Shown: piece by piece, positions 1-9,894 of the stretch | Position numbering within the stretch: the stretch's first letter is position 1 | Layout: the number at the start of each line of letters is the position of its first letter | DNA from: Alternaria dauci | Lineage: Eukaryota; Ascomycota; Dothideomycetes; Pleosporales; Pleosporaceae | Direction of reading: 5' to 3' | DNA length: 64,000 nucleotides | NCBI RefSeq assembly: GCF_042100115.1 | Contig: NC_091274.1 | Span: forward strand, 2,604,001-2,668,000 | Program-made: the position numbers and the translations under genes | Notes under the pieces: model-generated | The model's input: only the letters and a program-made list of their open reading frames with translations | Told to the model about the DNA's origin: nothing | The model's database searches: none

Positions 1-72
1 TCCTTCCGTACTGCCTTTCCGATATGTTCCTAGCTTCTTTGATCATGCGGTGAAGACGTGGCATCAAGGGTC

Positions 73-780
73 TCAGCCTGCGGTCACGGTCCATTGGGTG
101 CGGCGCCAGCCTTTGTTGGAAACGGTGACTGCGCCTTCGAGAAGAGACTCGTGGTCTGGTGTGCTGGGTGTTGAGACGCGACGGGTGTATGAGATGGTTT
201 CTAGCTCCTCGGGTACATTGTCCGAGACTGGCTCCGTTTTGATAGCGGGCGATTGTTCCTTGGCCTGAGACAACTCTTCACTTCTGACTGTTGGTAATGG
301 AACCGGGAAATAGGGTGCATCATATGGTCCTGGTAGTGTTTGCGGTGGCGATATCCAAGGGTAAATTGGCGAGAGTGTTGGTCGAAGTGTCTCTTGTTGA
401 AGCGACTGGAGATACTGGTTTGGTGCCTGGTCCAGTGGTGGTAGACGGATATAGCTATCATGCCGCTCCACCAACATCGGCTTCTTTCCCACTCCATCGC
501 CGGGGCTCTCCATCTTTTCATTTGATTTATTTGACCCCTCCTCTTGATACGAATCTTTTCTTTGGTGGAAAGGCAGCTTCTTCTCTTGCGATATGGCCAA
601 TTCGTTTTGGCTCAATTCGGGACTGGTCATTCTTCTTGTTGTTCGCGCGACAAGAATGGATCGCAAGACTGCTATAAAAAGTGCGGACAATAAGACAACT
701 TCAAAAAGATGCTGCAGATGAACGGGCAGATGCCAGCTTTCTGTACTGGCAAGATCTGACGGTCTGAAAGGCGGAGGCAT
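73..780 (-). CDS. Small single-pass membrane protein of unknown function
   Basis: Single uninterrupted frame of 235 residues starting at an ATG at 778-780. Residues about 26-46 form one hydrophobic segment (FEVVLLSALFIAVLRSILVA) followed at once by arginines, as in a membrane anchor with a cytoplasmic or nucleoplasmic tail. The remaining ~190 residues are rich in Ser, Pro, Glu and Lys, look disordered, and hold proline-rich stretches near residues 140-165. No catalytic motif is visible and I do not recognise the family. The frame is long and ends cleanly 72 bases from the window edge, so it seems complete. The protein call is moderately secure; the function is unknown. Confidence 0.55.
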   Translation of the reverse strand: MPPPFRPSDLASTESWHLPVHLQHLFEVVLLSALFIAVLRSILVARTTRRMTSPELSQNELAISQEKKLPFHQRKDSYQEEGSNKSNEKMESPGDGVGKKPMLVERHDSYIRLPPLDQAPNQYLQSLQQETLRPTLSPIYPWISPPQTLPGPYDAPYFPVPLPTVRSEELSQAKEQSPAIKTEPVSDNVPEELETISYTRRVSTPSTPDHESLLEGAVTVSNKGWRRTQWTVTAG

Positions 781-2856
781 GAGTTCAAAAATGACGCCGA
801 TAGGTGGCAGGTATGGCTTGCTGGGTCCACTCCGACTGTCAATCGCGTGGGATGATGCAGGTCCTAGATGAACTAGCTACTCGGTCAATCGAGAAGACGG
901 GAACAGAACCGCTTTCATACAACTTACCTGAAGCAAGAGCGGAAGGTCTGTTAGCATAAGCACTAGGAGCCGAATCCTGCGTTCGATAGTATCCAGCTAA
1001 TAATACTGGGGTGCGATTATTGTCTCGTTCCTATGGGATTAGCACCGGGGTCTGCGTATAAATAAGGACATGCGCATATGAGAGTCAGGTTCGGTTCCTG
1101 AGTCCGATCGCTGCGAAACTGCGCCATCCTGGTTTGCGTATATGCTTCGACGGCGACATCAGCAAGCCCAGATACTGTTGAAACATTGAAGCAATCGGCG
1201 AGCTAGCCCGGCGTAGACCTGGTGACGAAGGCTGGTGGGCAAAGTGAAGCGTAAGCCCACGATGCGCAAATCAAGCAAAAGGCAACAAACTGGTCATGTT
1301 CAGCTGCAACAGATCGCGCCTGTGCAAGGCATACAGTACGAGTCTTGCTGGGGCAGGCATGGTTTGGTGCGCGGCTTCAGCAGGACAGCCAGTGTCCTTG
1401 ATGCTTGGCTGGGGGATCTTCAGCTGAGTCTGCGATGGTGGCGTTGTTTTGTGGCGGTAGCCACTGGTTCATTAAGCTAATCGGCAGGGATGTCCCGAGA
1501 TCTGATCCTGCGCGAAGGGACAACGGCGAGCTGGCTCAAGTCCGTTGGCCAGGCTTTTGCGCGATAGCAGGGGCCGCCGCTTGGACGAATGCAGGTGTTC
1601 CATTACGGGTGTTGGACGGAGGTGTGGTCGGTGAGTAAGGCGTCCCGTGACGGGTGGGTTTCAGCTTCTGCAGGAACGCCAACCGAAGGGCAAGCACTCA
1701 TAATACGCCCGAAAACAACTTAAGCACATGTAAGAGAGCAGGCTAAACAAAGAACCACGTTTGTAGCAAAATAGGACCCTGGGCTGCTAACACCATAATC
1801 ATGGAGACGCTCGCCGCATCGATACTTTTTGCGGGGCAGTTACTATTCTCACGATCCTCAGTGGCAGCGGAAGTCACACCGTGCAAGAGGCGGCTGTTTG
1901 TGCCGAGCTGATTAAGTCGCTATCACCATGTCCAGATCTTCGCCACAAGAGACCTCGGAAGTTGTACAATATGAGTGGCTGTCGAAACTCAAGGGTTTTC
2001 CTCACGCTACAAGCCGCCATTCGTGGAGAACTCGCGATCTCGAGTACTTTGTGCGATCCCCACAACAACACTTGTATCCCCGAAAGCTGGGCGTCCCTCA
2101 AAAACAGGTTCCCGGTAGCGAGCGTGCGTCGAGTCACGGCGAAGTTGGTTGCTGCTCAGCTGAATCTCTTGGACGGGACCTGGAAAGTTCCGAATGTATG
2201 GAGTACCGCTCTTGAAGCTACCAAGATGCAATTACATGTATTTGCGGGGTCAGAAGTTGATACAAAATAGTCGCCTTTTGATGACTACTTTCTTGTTCTA
2301 TTGGCTACAGTTGGTATTGCTTCTGCCAAATGTCCGCGGTTCTTGTGGTAGCACCTGGGCAAGCTTCCAGCAGCTACACCAGATGTGCAGAAACAGACAA
2401 GCTAGTAGTATTCTGCGATCCTTGTGTAGATCGAGTGCGCCTCCGCGAACACCTTCCTCGTCTTCGGAGACGCCATTGTTGCGACGAGATCTGCATCTTG
2501 CGTATCTGAGATTGACACCCCTTGCCCCCCAGCGTCGAAGCAGGAACAGCGGCTCATAGTCAAACAGACAGCAGCGTGGACTGGCCCCTGAATGCAACGT
2601 TATCGATCCCTCTATGGAAATGGTCGTGTCGATCTTACGCAACGTCAAGTTGGGCTAGTCTGCTCATTACGGCGATGCCGTCGCCACGTCGCCACGTGAC
2701 CCGACTCTACACTAATGCTTCTACATTAGGTAAGTGGTACATCTAGAAAAGACACTTGACGCTAGTTACGAATTGCCAAGTTCAAAGCATGCATGTACGG
2801 TTCCAAATAAATGTACTGAGCGGACGTAGGTGCTGAAACCATGAACCCAACTATCT
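781..2856. other. Gene-poor spacer
   Basis: About 2.1 kb without a convincing gene. Several overlapping frames of 70-130 codons occur on both strands (for example 1881-2270 plus and 2298-2648 minus), but none has a recognisable domain and they overlap one another. A TATAAATA string lies at 1057-1064 with no good gene downstream. The right part may carry the 3' untranslated region of the HET gene that ends at 2857. Confidence 0.5.
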
Positions 2857-5083
2857 TCACTTTATGGTAACCGACTGCCGTGGCATGTTGATGAGAATCC
2901 TCCTCAATCTTTCGCGACGTGTCACGAAGACACCAATGCGGTTATAACCTTCCCCGTAGAACGACCGATTGAGTACTAATCCTCTGACTATATCAATATG
3001 CCCGTTACTTTCTTTAGTTGCGACAACACACAAGAGCGTGAGCTCGTCCGGTATGTCCCAGTCATCCATCGATGCATCAAGTAAAATCTCTCCGGTGCTG
3101 GGAAATTCTGTCATATCTATCGAAACAGCCGTATGGCGAGCAAGATCAGGAGGGAATGCATGAGTGATTGCCATTATCCTGGACTGCTCGTGTGGAGGGC
3201 GGTCATGTCCGACGTTTGGATGTCTGCTTTCCCACCAAACCATCGCAACGGGACCGGAAATCTTCACGAAACCTGATTTTACTTGACCGAAGCGATATTG
3301 GCCAAAATATGATACAGCTGCATCTTCGAGTTGAGCTAAGTAGTCTCCAGACTTGTAATTGACCCGGCAGGAGGTGAAGGAGATGTGTCCGTCCATTGAA
3401 GCCTATGACCATGTCGGCGCGACAAATCTAGTACCATCCAGGCTTAGCTCTTCGTATGGTACAATTGGACCTCTAATGCGACGGGTTCCGTGTTTCATTT
3501 CAGTAGACGTCTGTTGCCAAAGGAGGGACGCAGGTAGTGACGATTGCCATAGGCCTGCGAGATAGCCATCGCCAAGTTGACCAGATCGAACGGTAACGAT
3601 CGTCTGTGCAATGCCTGACAAAGCTACAAGCTTGTCTTCATCTCTTGTCAACTCTGCCATAGAGTATAGCTCTAGAACTGCATACCAATCCTCATAGGCC
3701 GGCGCGTTGATTAGCGCAGCATGCAGCGTGGTTTCTTGGATGATAATGGGCTGGAACATTGCTGTAAAGCTCTTCCAAAGCCTCTGTATGTATGAGATTT
3801 CCTTTGGAGTCTCCGAAACATATTTAGCGGGCCATCGGTTGTCTTCGGGCTCGTCTGCAAGCTGTAGTCGCTTTATGTTGATGAGTGGATGGCTTTGTAG
3901 GGCAGTCGGTAAACCGAGAGGATAGGTCTCGCAAGCAATAGAGTCTCGGCATTCCCAAAAAAGCTGCTCATGCCCGAAATGGATGAGGCGGGGTGTGAGA
4001 ATGCGTTCTTGTAGGACCCACCCGCGTCGATTCAACGGCTCATCTGTGAGTTTTCGGGTCCAGGTGTCGGCCTCTAATACCACACGGTACTTGATCCTAG
4101 CGACCTCTTGGTTGCGATCACTCCAACTGTTGCGCCATTGAATGTACACCTCTGTAGGGAGTACAGTCCGCTTATCTCTGTTCCAAAAGCAGCCACCATT
4201 GCTATCCTTAGATCCAGTGGCGGCTATGTTGATAAAGGAACACGTATACACTTTGCTCATCAAGTTAGCCTCATGCCTCCAATCCTCCCTACTATCTTGG
4301 ATGATGCACAGTGAGTCTATCCATAGGTAGCGTATATGAAGATTCCTTGCGACTTTGATCGCATCCCTGAAAGTCAACGGGAGATCTCCAAGAGGGATTT
4401 TGTGATGATGACTTCGTAGGTTTTGACTCATCGTCCTGATGAAATAGGCTCTGCCCCAGCAATGAGATAGCGTGGCGTAAGACTGCTCGGATAAGAGACG
4501 CGTTTCGTCACGATCTAGCAGTCGTATGAGACTATCCTCAGAGGTACCGATGTCGAGAAGACGTGTTGGAACCCAGTGTTCTGTAGCAGACAAATTACAT
4601 CGATCATGCTTGTGAATGCATTGGTTCAGCCAACGATCGATCAATTCCCAGCTCTGGGGAGAGTCTGTAGACGATGCGGGGGAATATTCAGTTGCCTCGC
4701 CTTTGCGTGGTTGTCAGCACTGGTGGAAAAGATGGTTCGTGATACAACTAACTCTGAACTTCGAGGAAAAAGCGCAGGCTGAAGTCAACGCGCTTGTCTA
4801 CTTTGAATAGCAACTCGAATGAGCTTTGCCAACCGGCTGAAGACGTATCGAATTCGCAGATGATCGGAAAAAACGAGGACAACGAATTGGTTGTTTCGCC
4901 GATAAATTGATCTTTTAGAGAACGTAGAAGTTCCGCACATATACCGCAAACATCCTTGGCGCTTTCTTCGAGCGATTCCAATGTCGGGTGATGATGGCGC
5001 ATCCCAAGGCCGGGTTCGCAACTGATCTTGGAGACGAGCAGCTGACATTCTTTACACAACTCATTATTAGTAACTGAGCCCAT
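2857..5083 (-). pseudogene. HET-domain (heterokaryon incompatibility) gene with an in-frame TAG
   Basis: Exon 1 is 4753-5083 and exon 2 is 2857-4700; the 52-nt intron 4701-4752 (GTTAGT...GCTGAC...AAAG) restores the frame. The product would have 724 codons. Near residue 185 is YATLSHCWG and near 234 is RYLWIDSLCIIQDS, the two signature blocks of the HET domain (PF06985), followed by GWVLQERILTPR. HET proteins trigger cell death when incompatible hyphae fuse. Codon 543 (3403-3405) is TAG where the family has the second Trp of the WSWAS motif: the flanks read APTWS-stop-ASMDGHISF. The 181 codons after it stay open in the same frame. The allele may therefore be dead, truncated after the HET core, or miscalled by a sequencing error. 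Confidence 0.85.
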
Positions 5084-5511
5084 TTTTGTGGGTTTCCGCG
5101 TCTAAAGAGTCGGAGGATTCGAGTAGATGTATAACTGCAAAAAGCACAGCTGTTGCGGAGACCAGGCTAGCACGACCTGACAGAAGGTGGGCTGAGTATG
5201 AGTACCCCACCTCACCTTCCACACTGTCAACTAGCACCTTCCTGTATTCGCCAGGCTGCTGCGCCCTGCTGCGCCCTGCATTACCGCCACGTATCCGTGC
5301 ATGAAAGCGCCTGGAGAATGCATGTCAGTCTGAAGGTTGAAGCCTAGATCTTTGCACAGCAAATGTGGTGCAAGGCTGCGTCTTACGTTGACCGGCGTTT
5401 GATGATGATGCGAAATTGATGGGTGATATGCATCTACACGTAGCTATTCGTCCTGGGGTCATGGTTGGCCGTGAAACTGTACCCCGAAGGATACATTTTC
5501 GGGTCTCCAAC
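5084..5511. other. Intergenic spacer with a short 10-bp tandem repeat
   Basis: Upstream of the HET gene and downstream of the F-box/RCC1 gene. At 5260-5281 the decamer CTGCTGCGCC is repeated about twice. A GAT-rich triplet run sits near 5400. No gene is seen. Confidence 0.4.
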
Positions 5512-7425
5512 TTAGGCGATTAGCTGAAAGACCGGTCGCCCTTCTCTCCACTCATCAAAGTCCTTCGTACCAGGCATCTCTCTTCCGTCCAAAAGCGTGA
5601 GCCTAGGAAAAGACCTATCCTTGCGATAATAGGTGGGTTCCTTCAAAGCCAACTCTTCATTGACTAGAACCAAGGCACCAGATTGCCAACCTGCAGCGCT
5701 GACTTGGAGGGCGAAATATGCGCCCAGACCGTCTTCGCCGCCGTCTTGGTCCCAGGCTCTGCCTTCTTGCTCAAACCATTCGCTGACCTCACCCTGGACG
5801 TTATGGTCGCTGAAACACAGTTCCCTGCGCGATTGGCTCTCTTCAGCATGTGCATGGTCATGCACGACCTCCTTGAGCCATTCATTTTTCCTTGCATCGA
5901 ACCAGATCTGACGACCGGTCGTATAGGCGTGAGGCAATAATTGACCGTTGTTACTGAATTGATCATATACGATGCCGCGCGCCTTGCCGACTAGGTTGTC
6001 GTCATTCATCCCCAGACCGAGTGAGCCACAGCCACCATTTTCGGTGCCGTACGATGTAATTTTACCATTTGAGTGGAGCGCCAGGTAGTGGTAGTCACCG
6101 AAAGCGATGGAGATGACGTTGGTGCCTTGCAAAGCCGGAATCTTCTTGAGGCCGTGCATGTCTCCCGGGCTATCGTGACGATGGCTCCAGCATGATTCGA
6201 GGTAGTTTTGGTCGCCAGTGATGACTTCGTTGTCCCTAAAGATGGCAAAATTGCGGAAGGATCCCTGGACATCAAGAGGGGCCCCTTTCTCATGACGCAC
6301 CATTCGAAGCTCAATAACATCCTCAACCTCGTTCTTCGCTTCGAACTTACCACAAAAGATCTTGCCAAGATCTGTCGTGAACAAGACGAAATGCTCAAGC
6401 AGAACATAGTTCAGTACCGCCCCTACCTCTTGACCTAGAGCTCTCTGCTCATCAGACTCGCGAGTGCCTTTGACGTGCTGATAGCCAGTCTTGGGAATCT
6501 CGGCGTGTTCCATGACAAGCATAGTATCGGTGCCGTCTTCACCATGATCCCGTTCGACTGGGTCCCAGACGACAATGCCGACGCCATGCACATAGGCTGA
6601 GCTGCGACTCCATCCCGCTACAACTTGTTTTATTTGTCCGAAATTGGAGGTCGTGTTCGCTGTGTCGCTTAGGGAGATCTCGTTCAATTGCAGAGTTGCA
6701 AATTTGACTTGGAGCGCAGGTTTCTTGACGTCGTACCATGACCATATGCGACCGCTGTCAGAGAGCCCGAGTATGTGCGCGCGGCCGGAGGAGAATTGGC
6801 GGATGGCGACGGTCGGCTCTTCGTACTGGGCGTCGGTAGCAGTACGGGGATATCCTTCAGGGAAGCGGAGCGGTTGCAGAGGCCCATTAGCGATGAGTAT
6901 CCGCTGGCCATCCAGGACACCGGCGGTATGGAGAGTGCCTTTCGAGGTAAGCAGGGTCGTGGACCAGCCACCACACTGCATGTCAGCAATGACGCCCAAT
7001 TCTCGCGTCTTATCCATCTCTGTCGGCCGCGCTTGGTGTGCCGTGTACATGCGCCTGCCGGGCCGCATCATGCCAGCTCTCATCCGAGGCCCACGGCGGC
7101 CATGTGTATGGTCTTCCGGGTCGAGGGCGTGCCCTAGGCGGTTGTGCGAGTTATGGCCCCATGTATAGACGCGGCTCTGGGTAAGCATGCGCCGGTACAT
7201 CTTCTGCCAGCGGTCACCATCATGCTGTACGACTGGTTGGTTCGGTACGCGGAATGTTGTTCGGGCGAGATAACTCCAGTACGCGGGATCTAGTCGAATC
7301 GACGGTTGCTGGAAGGCTTTGCACGTGCTGCAGAGGGCAAGGAAGCTCTGGGCATCTAGATAGGGGAATACAAGTACGAGGATGTCGAGGGGGAGGTCGG
7401 TGATGGAGCTGATCTTGTCGGCCAT
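5512..7425 (-). CDS. saf1: F-box protein with RCC1-like repeats (Saf1-type SCF adaptor)
   Basis: The frame is open further upstream but has no ATG there, so the first methionine at 7423-7425 is taken as the start (MADKISSITDLPLDILVL), giving 637 residues in one exon. Residues about 8-50 form an F-box (LPLDILVLVFPYLDAQSFLALCSTCK split by the usual spacing), which binds Skp1 in SCF ubiquitin ligases. From about residue 85, RCC1-type blades follow, with signatures such as VYTWGHNSHNRLG, GGWSTTLLTSKGTLHTAG and GRAHILGLSDSGRIWSW, and a late block with SLGLG. F-box plus RCC1 repeats is the architecture of yeast Saf1, a substrate receptor for vacuolar or adenine-pathway proteins. The substrate here cannot be read from the sequence. 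Confidence 0.85.
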   Translation of the reverse strand: MADKISSITDLPLDILVLVFPYLDAQSFLALCSTCKAFQQPSIRLDPAYWSYLARTTFRVPNQPVVQHDGDRWQKMYRRMLTQSRVYTWGHNSHNRLGHALDPEDHTHGRRGPRMRAGMMRPGRRMYTAHQARPTEMDKTRELGVIADMQCGGWSTTLLTSKGTLHTAGVLDGQRILIANGPLQPLRFPEGYPRTATDAQYEEPTVAIRQFSSGRAHILGLSDSGRIWSWYDVKKPALQVKFATLQLNEISLSDTANTTSNFGQIKQVVAGWSRSSAYVHGVGIVVWDPVERDHGEDGTDTMLVMEHAEIPKTGYQHVKGTRESDEQRALGQEVGAVLNYVLLEHFVLFTTDLGKIFCGKFEAKNEVEDVIELRMVRHEKGAPLDVQGSFRNFAIFRDNEVITGDQNYLESCWSHRHDSPGDMHGLKKIPALQGTNVISIAFGDYHYLALHSNGKITSYGTENGGCGSLGLGMNDDNLVGKARGIVYDQFSNNGQLLPHAYTTGRQIWFDARKNEWLKEVVHDHAHAEESQSRRELCFSDHNVQGEVSEWFEQEGRAWDQDGGEDGLGAYFALQVSAAGWQSGALVLVNEELALKEPTYYRKDRSFPRLTLLDGREMPGTKDFDEWREGRPVFQLIA

Positions 7426-7918
7426 GTTGGTTGAAAGGAGGCCTCTAAGCTCTTTTCTCGGTGTTGATGTTACAACAGCGGAGCTCGCACGGCAACGTCG
7501 ATATACAGGGTAGAGGTAGTGGAGCCTGCTCCAAATAGCGCTGATGACGAGTGTGTGCAAACAAGATGTTTGTAGGACGCGAGCGTGGAAGGCACACGCC
7601 CAATGACGCAAGGAGTGCGGGGATTAATGCGGGACATTTCCGTTTTCGCGCTAACTCGAAGCAGCGACCAAACTTCTGACTCAATTCACGAGTCTCTATC
7701 AAATTTCCGCCTGCCCAGCAACACGTTTCGATCCACGCGTTGTACTGCTCCACCTAACTACTTCGGCCCACTGCTATCTGAAGACTGCAAAAACACTGCA
7801 TTTGGGACCATATCCGCGCCACGACACTTGATCCTGCCCCACCACGTTGGATCGTCTGACACCTGACTGGCTACATTCCACTTACCAGAGTCGACGACAA
7901 CAAAAACGTCACATCGCC
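7426..7918. promoter_or_regulatory. Divergent promoter region of saf1 and GCD2
   Basis: A 493-bp spacer between two divergent start codons, so it should hold both promoters. I see no clear TATA box or repeat. Open frames here are short extensions of the flanking genes. Confidence 0.45.
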
Positions 7919-9527
7919 ATGTCTGAAGCACCCGCTGCCGAGCCAGCGCCGGCGCCTGCTGCGGCAGTAGCACCGTCCCAAGAAAGCGCACCTGCAACAA
8001 CAAATGGCGAAACCGCTCCTGCCACGGACGCGCCTAAAAAGCTCTCGCCAGCAGAGTTGAAAAAGCAAAAGCAAGCTGAGAAGCAAGCAAAACGAGCCCA
8101 AGCCAAAGCTGCGGGCGGCCCACCAAATCAACAGCAAGGACCATCCAAGGACAGCCAAAAACAGCACAAGGACCCAAAGCAAGCATCAAAAGACGCCCAG
8201 TCAAGACCAGGGCCAGTACGGCGACGACCGTCACAAGCCAACGCACCAGCTCTGAAGGAACCAGAGAAGAAAGCAAAGAAAGACAAAGAACCAAAACAGA
8301 CTGGCCTCTTCTTCGGCCATCTCTACAGCCAACCAAAGCAGCAATCCCTTGTCGGCGCGTCCAAAGATGTCCACCCTTCAGTCCTCGCGCTTGGCCTGCA
8401 GTATAGCAGCTATGCCATCTGTGGTAGTACGGCGCGTATGGTGGCCATGCTGCTGGTTTTCAAAACGGTCATCGAGGCCTATCAAACACCTCCAGGAAAC
8501 AGTCTAGCTCGGCATCTGACTAGCCACCACCTTGGTCCTCAGATCGAGTTCCTAAAGAGCTGTAGACCGCTTAGCATTAGCATGGGAAATGCTATTCGGT
8601 GGCTCAAGGATAGTAAGTTGATATTTCGCATCAAACTAACGCAGTAGGCACGGCTCGAAACGCTCAATATGAGCATCAGAACTTGTCAATTAGCAACTCT
8701 TAAGATGCTGACTCCTTCCAGTCATTATCAAAATAGACCCTTCAACGCCAGAGAACGAGGCAAAGCGAGACCTAATCGAGGAGATTGACATATTCATCCG
8801 GGAACGTGTCACGGCCGCTGACAGGCTCATCCGCGACCTAGCCGCTACGAAGATCCAAGCAGGCGATGTTATTTTGGTCTATGCCGCATCTTCTATAGTC
8901 GAGCAAACCATTATTCATGCTCACCAATCAGGCAAACCCTTTACAGTCATTGTAGTTGACTCGAAGCCATTGTTTGAAGGCAAGAAGCTCGCACGGAAGC
9001 TCGCAAACCATGGTATCACCGTACGGTACTATCTCATCACAGGAGCCTCGCACGCGGTCAAAGACGCGACAAAGGTTTTCCTTGGTGCGCACGCGATGAT
9101 GTCAAACGGCCGCCTTTACTCACGCGTCGGCACGGCTCTCGTATCTATGCTCGCCCACTCCCACTCACTACCTGTCATCGTGCTCTGCCAATCCGTCAAG
9201 TTCACCGAGAAGGTGGCGCTAGACTCTATTGTCGGCAACGAAGTCGCTCCTGCTGAGGAAATTCTCTCCGAGGCCGAGCGTCGGGACCTTCTTCCCCTCA
9301 AGCCACGTCTTCAAGCATCCAAGAACGACGAAAAGTCATCATCGGAAGAGGCACCAGCCGATACCACAGACGTGTTGAAGTGGATCGACGACGCAAAGAA
9401 CCTTCATCACCTCCAAGTTCTCTACGATGTCACGCCTGCGCAGTACATCAACATGGTCATCACCGAATACGGAAGCTTGCCGCCTAGCTCGGTTCCCGTG
9501 GTTCACCGATTGAGTACGAATATATGA
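7919..9527 (+). CDS. GCD2: Translation initiation factor eIF2B subunit delta
   Basis: Exons 7919-8612 and 8722-9527; the 109-nt intron 8613-8721 begins GTAAGT and ends CCAG, and joins WLKD to IIIKIDPS in frame. The product has 499 residues. Residues 1-125 are a Lys/Ala/Pro/Gln-rich disordered leader with the run LSPAELKKQKQAEKQAKRAQ, typical of delta subunits. The rest is the IF-2B Rossmann-like domain (PF01008), with VYAASSIVEQTI, FTVIVVDSKP, GAHAMMSNGRLYSRVGTALV and the C-terminal YDVTPAQYINMVITEYGSLP. eIF2B is the guanine-nucleotide exchange factor for eIF2, and delta belongs to the regulatory core that senses phosphorylated eIF2. The ATG in ATCGCCATGTC was chosen over an in-frame upstream one at 7847 because the family leader starts there. 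Confidence 0.93.
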
Positions 9528-9894
9528 TCCTGTCCAGCGCTTTCTTTTTTGTGTTCAAAGTACTTCCTGAAGCAGGTGCTAACATTGATGGTTCAGGGAC
9601 TGAAGAGCAGGAGACGATGCCTACTAAGAGGGGTGTTCGTCAAGCTTCCGGGTGGTAGAGTGGGGTTGAGAAGAGGACTGCAGGATCAGAGAAGATTGAT
9701 GGCAGTCACTGCATTGGTCTCTTTCTATGTGTTGGGAGTAGACTAAGATGTGATAGGTACGGTTTCTTGAGACAATCAACATCTTACTCCCACCGCTATG
9801 CATCCGTTTAACATTCATTCTATGCGACGAATGGCTACACTAAATGCATCTAGCACAGCAAATCAACTCGCTGCAAGTTCGAGATTGATGAAGA
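9528..9894. other. Convergent 3' spacer
   Basis: The 367 bp between the converging ends of GCD2 and the lysyl-tRNA synthetase. Probably only 3' untranslated sequence; no feature recognised. Confidence 0.4.

Noticed and set aside
1085..1101. tRNA-like T-arm (TCAGG-TTCGGTT-CCTGA)
   Set aside because: The stem is perfect, but the loop lacks the conserved A58 and no matching acceptor stem, A box or anticodon arm is found upstream.
1235..2648. Several frames of 70-130 codons as genes
   Set aside because: They overlap on both strands, lack domains and have no good start context.
5260..5281. Short decamer tandem repeat as a minisatellite
   Set aside because: Only about two copies; too short to call.
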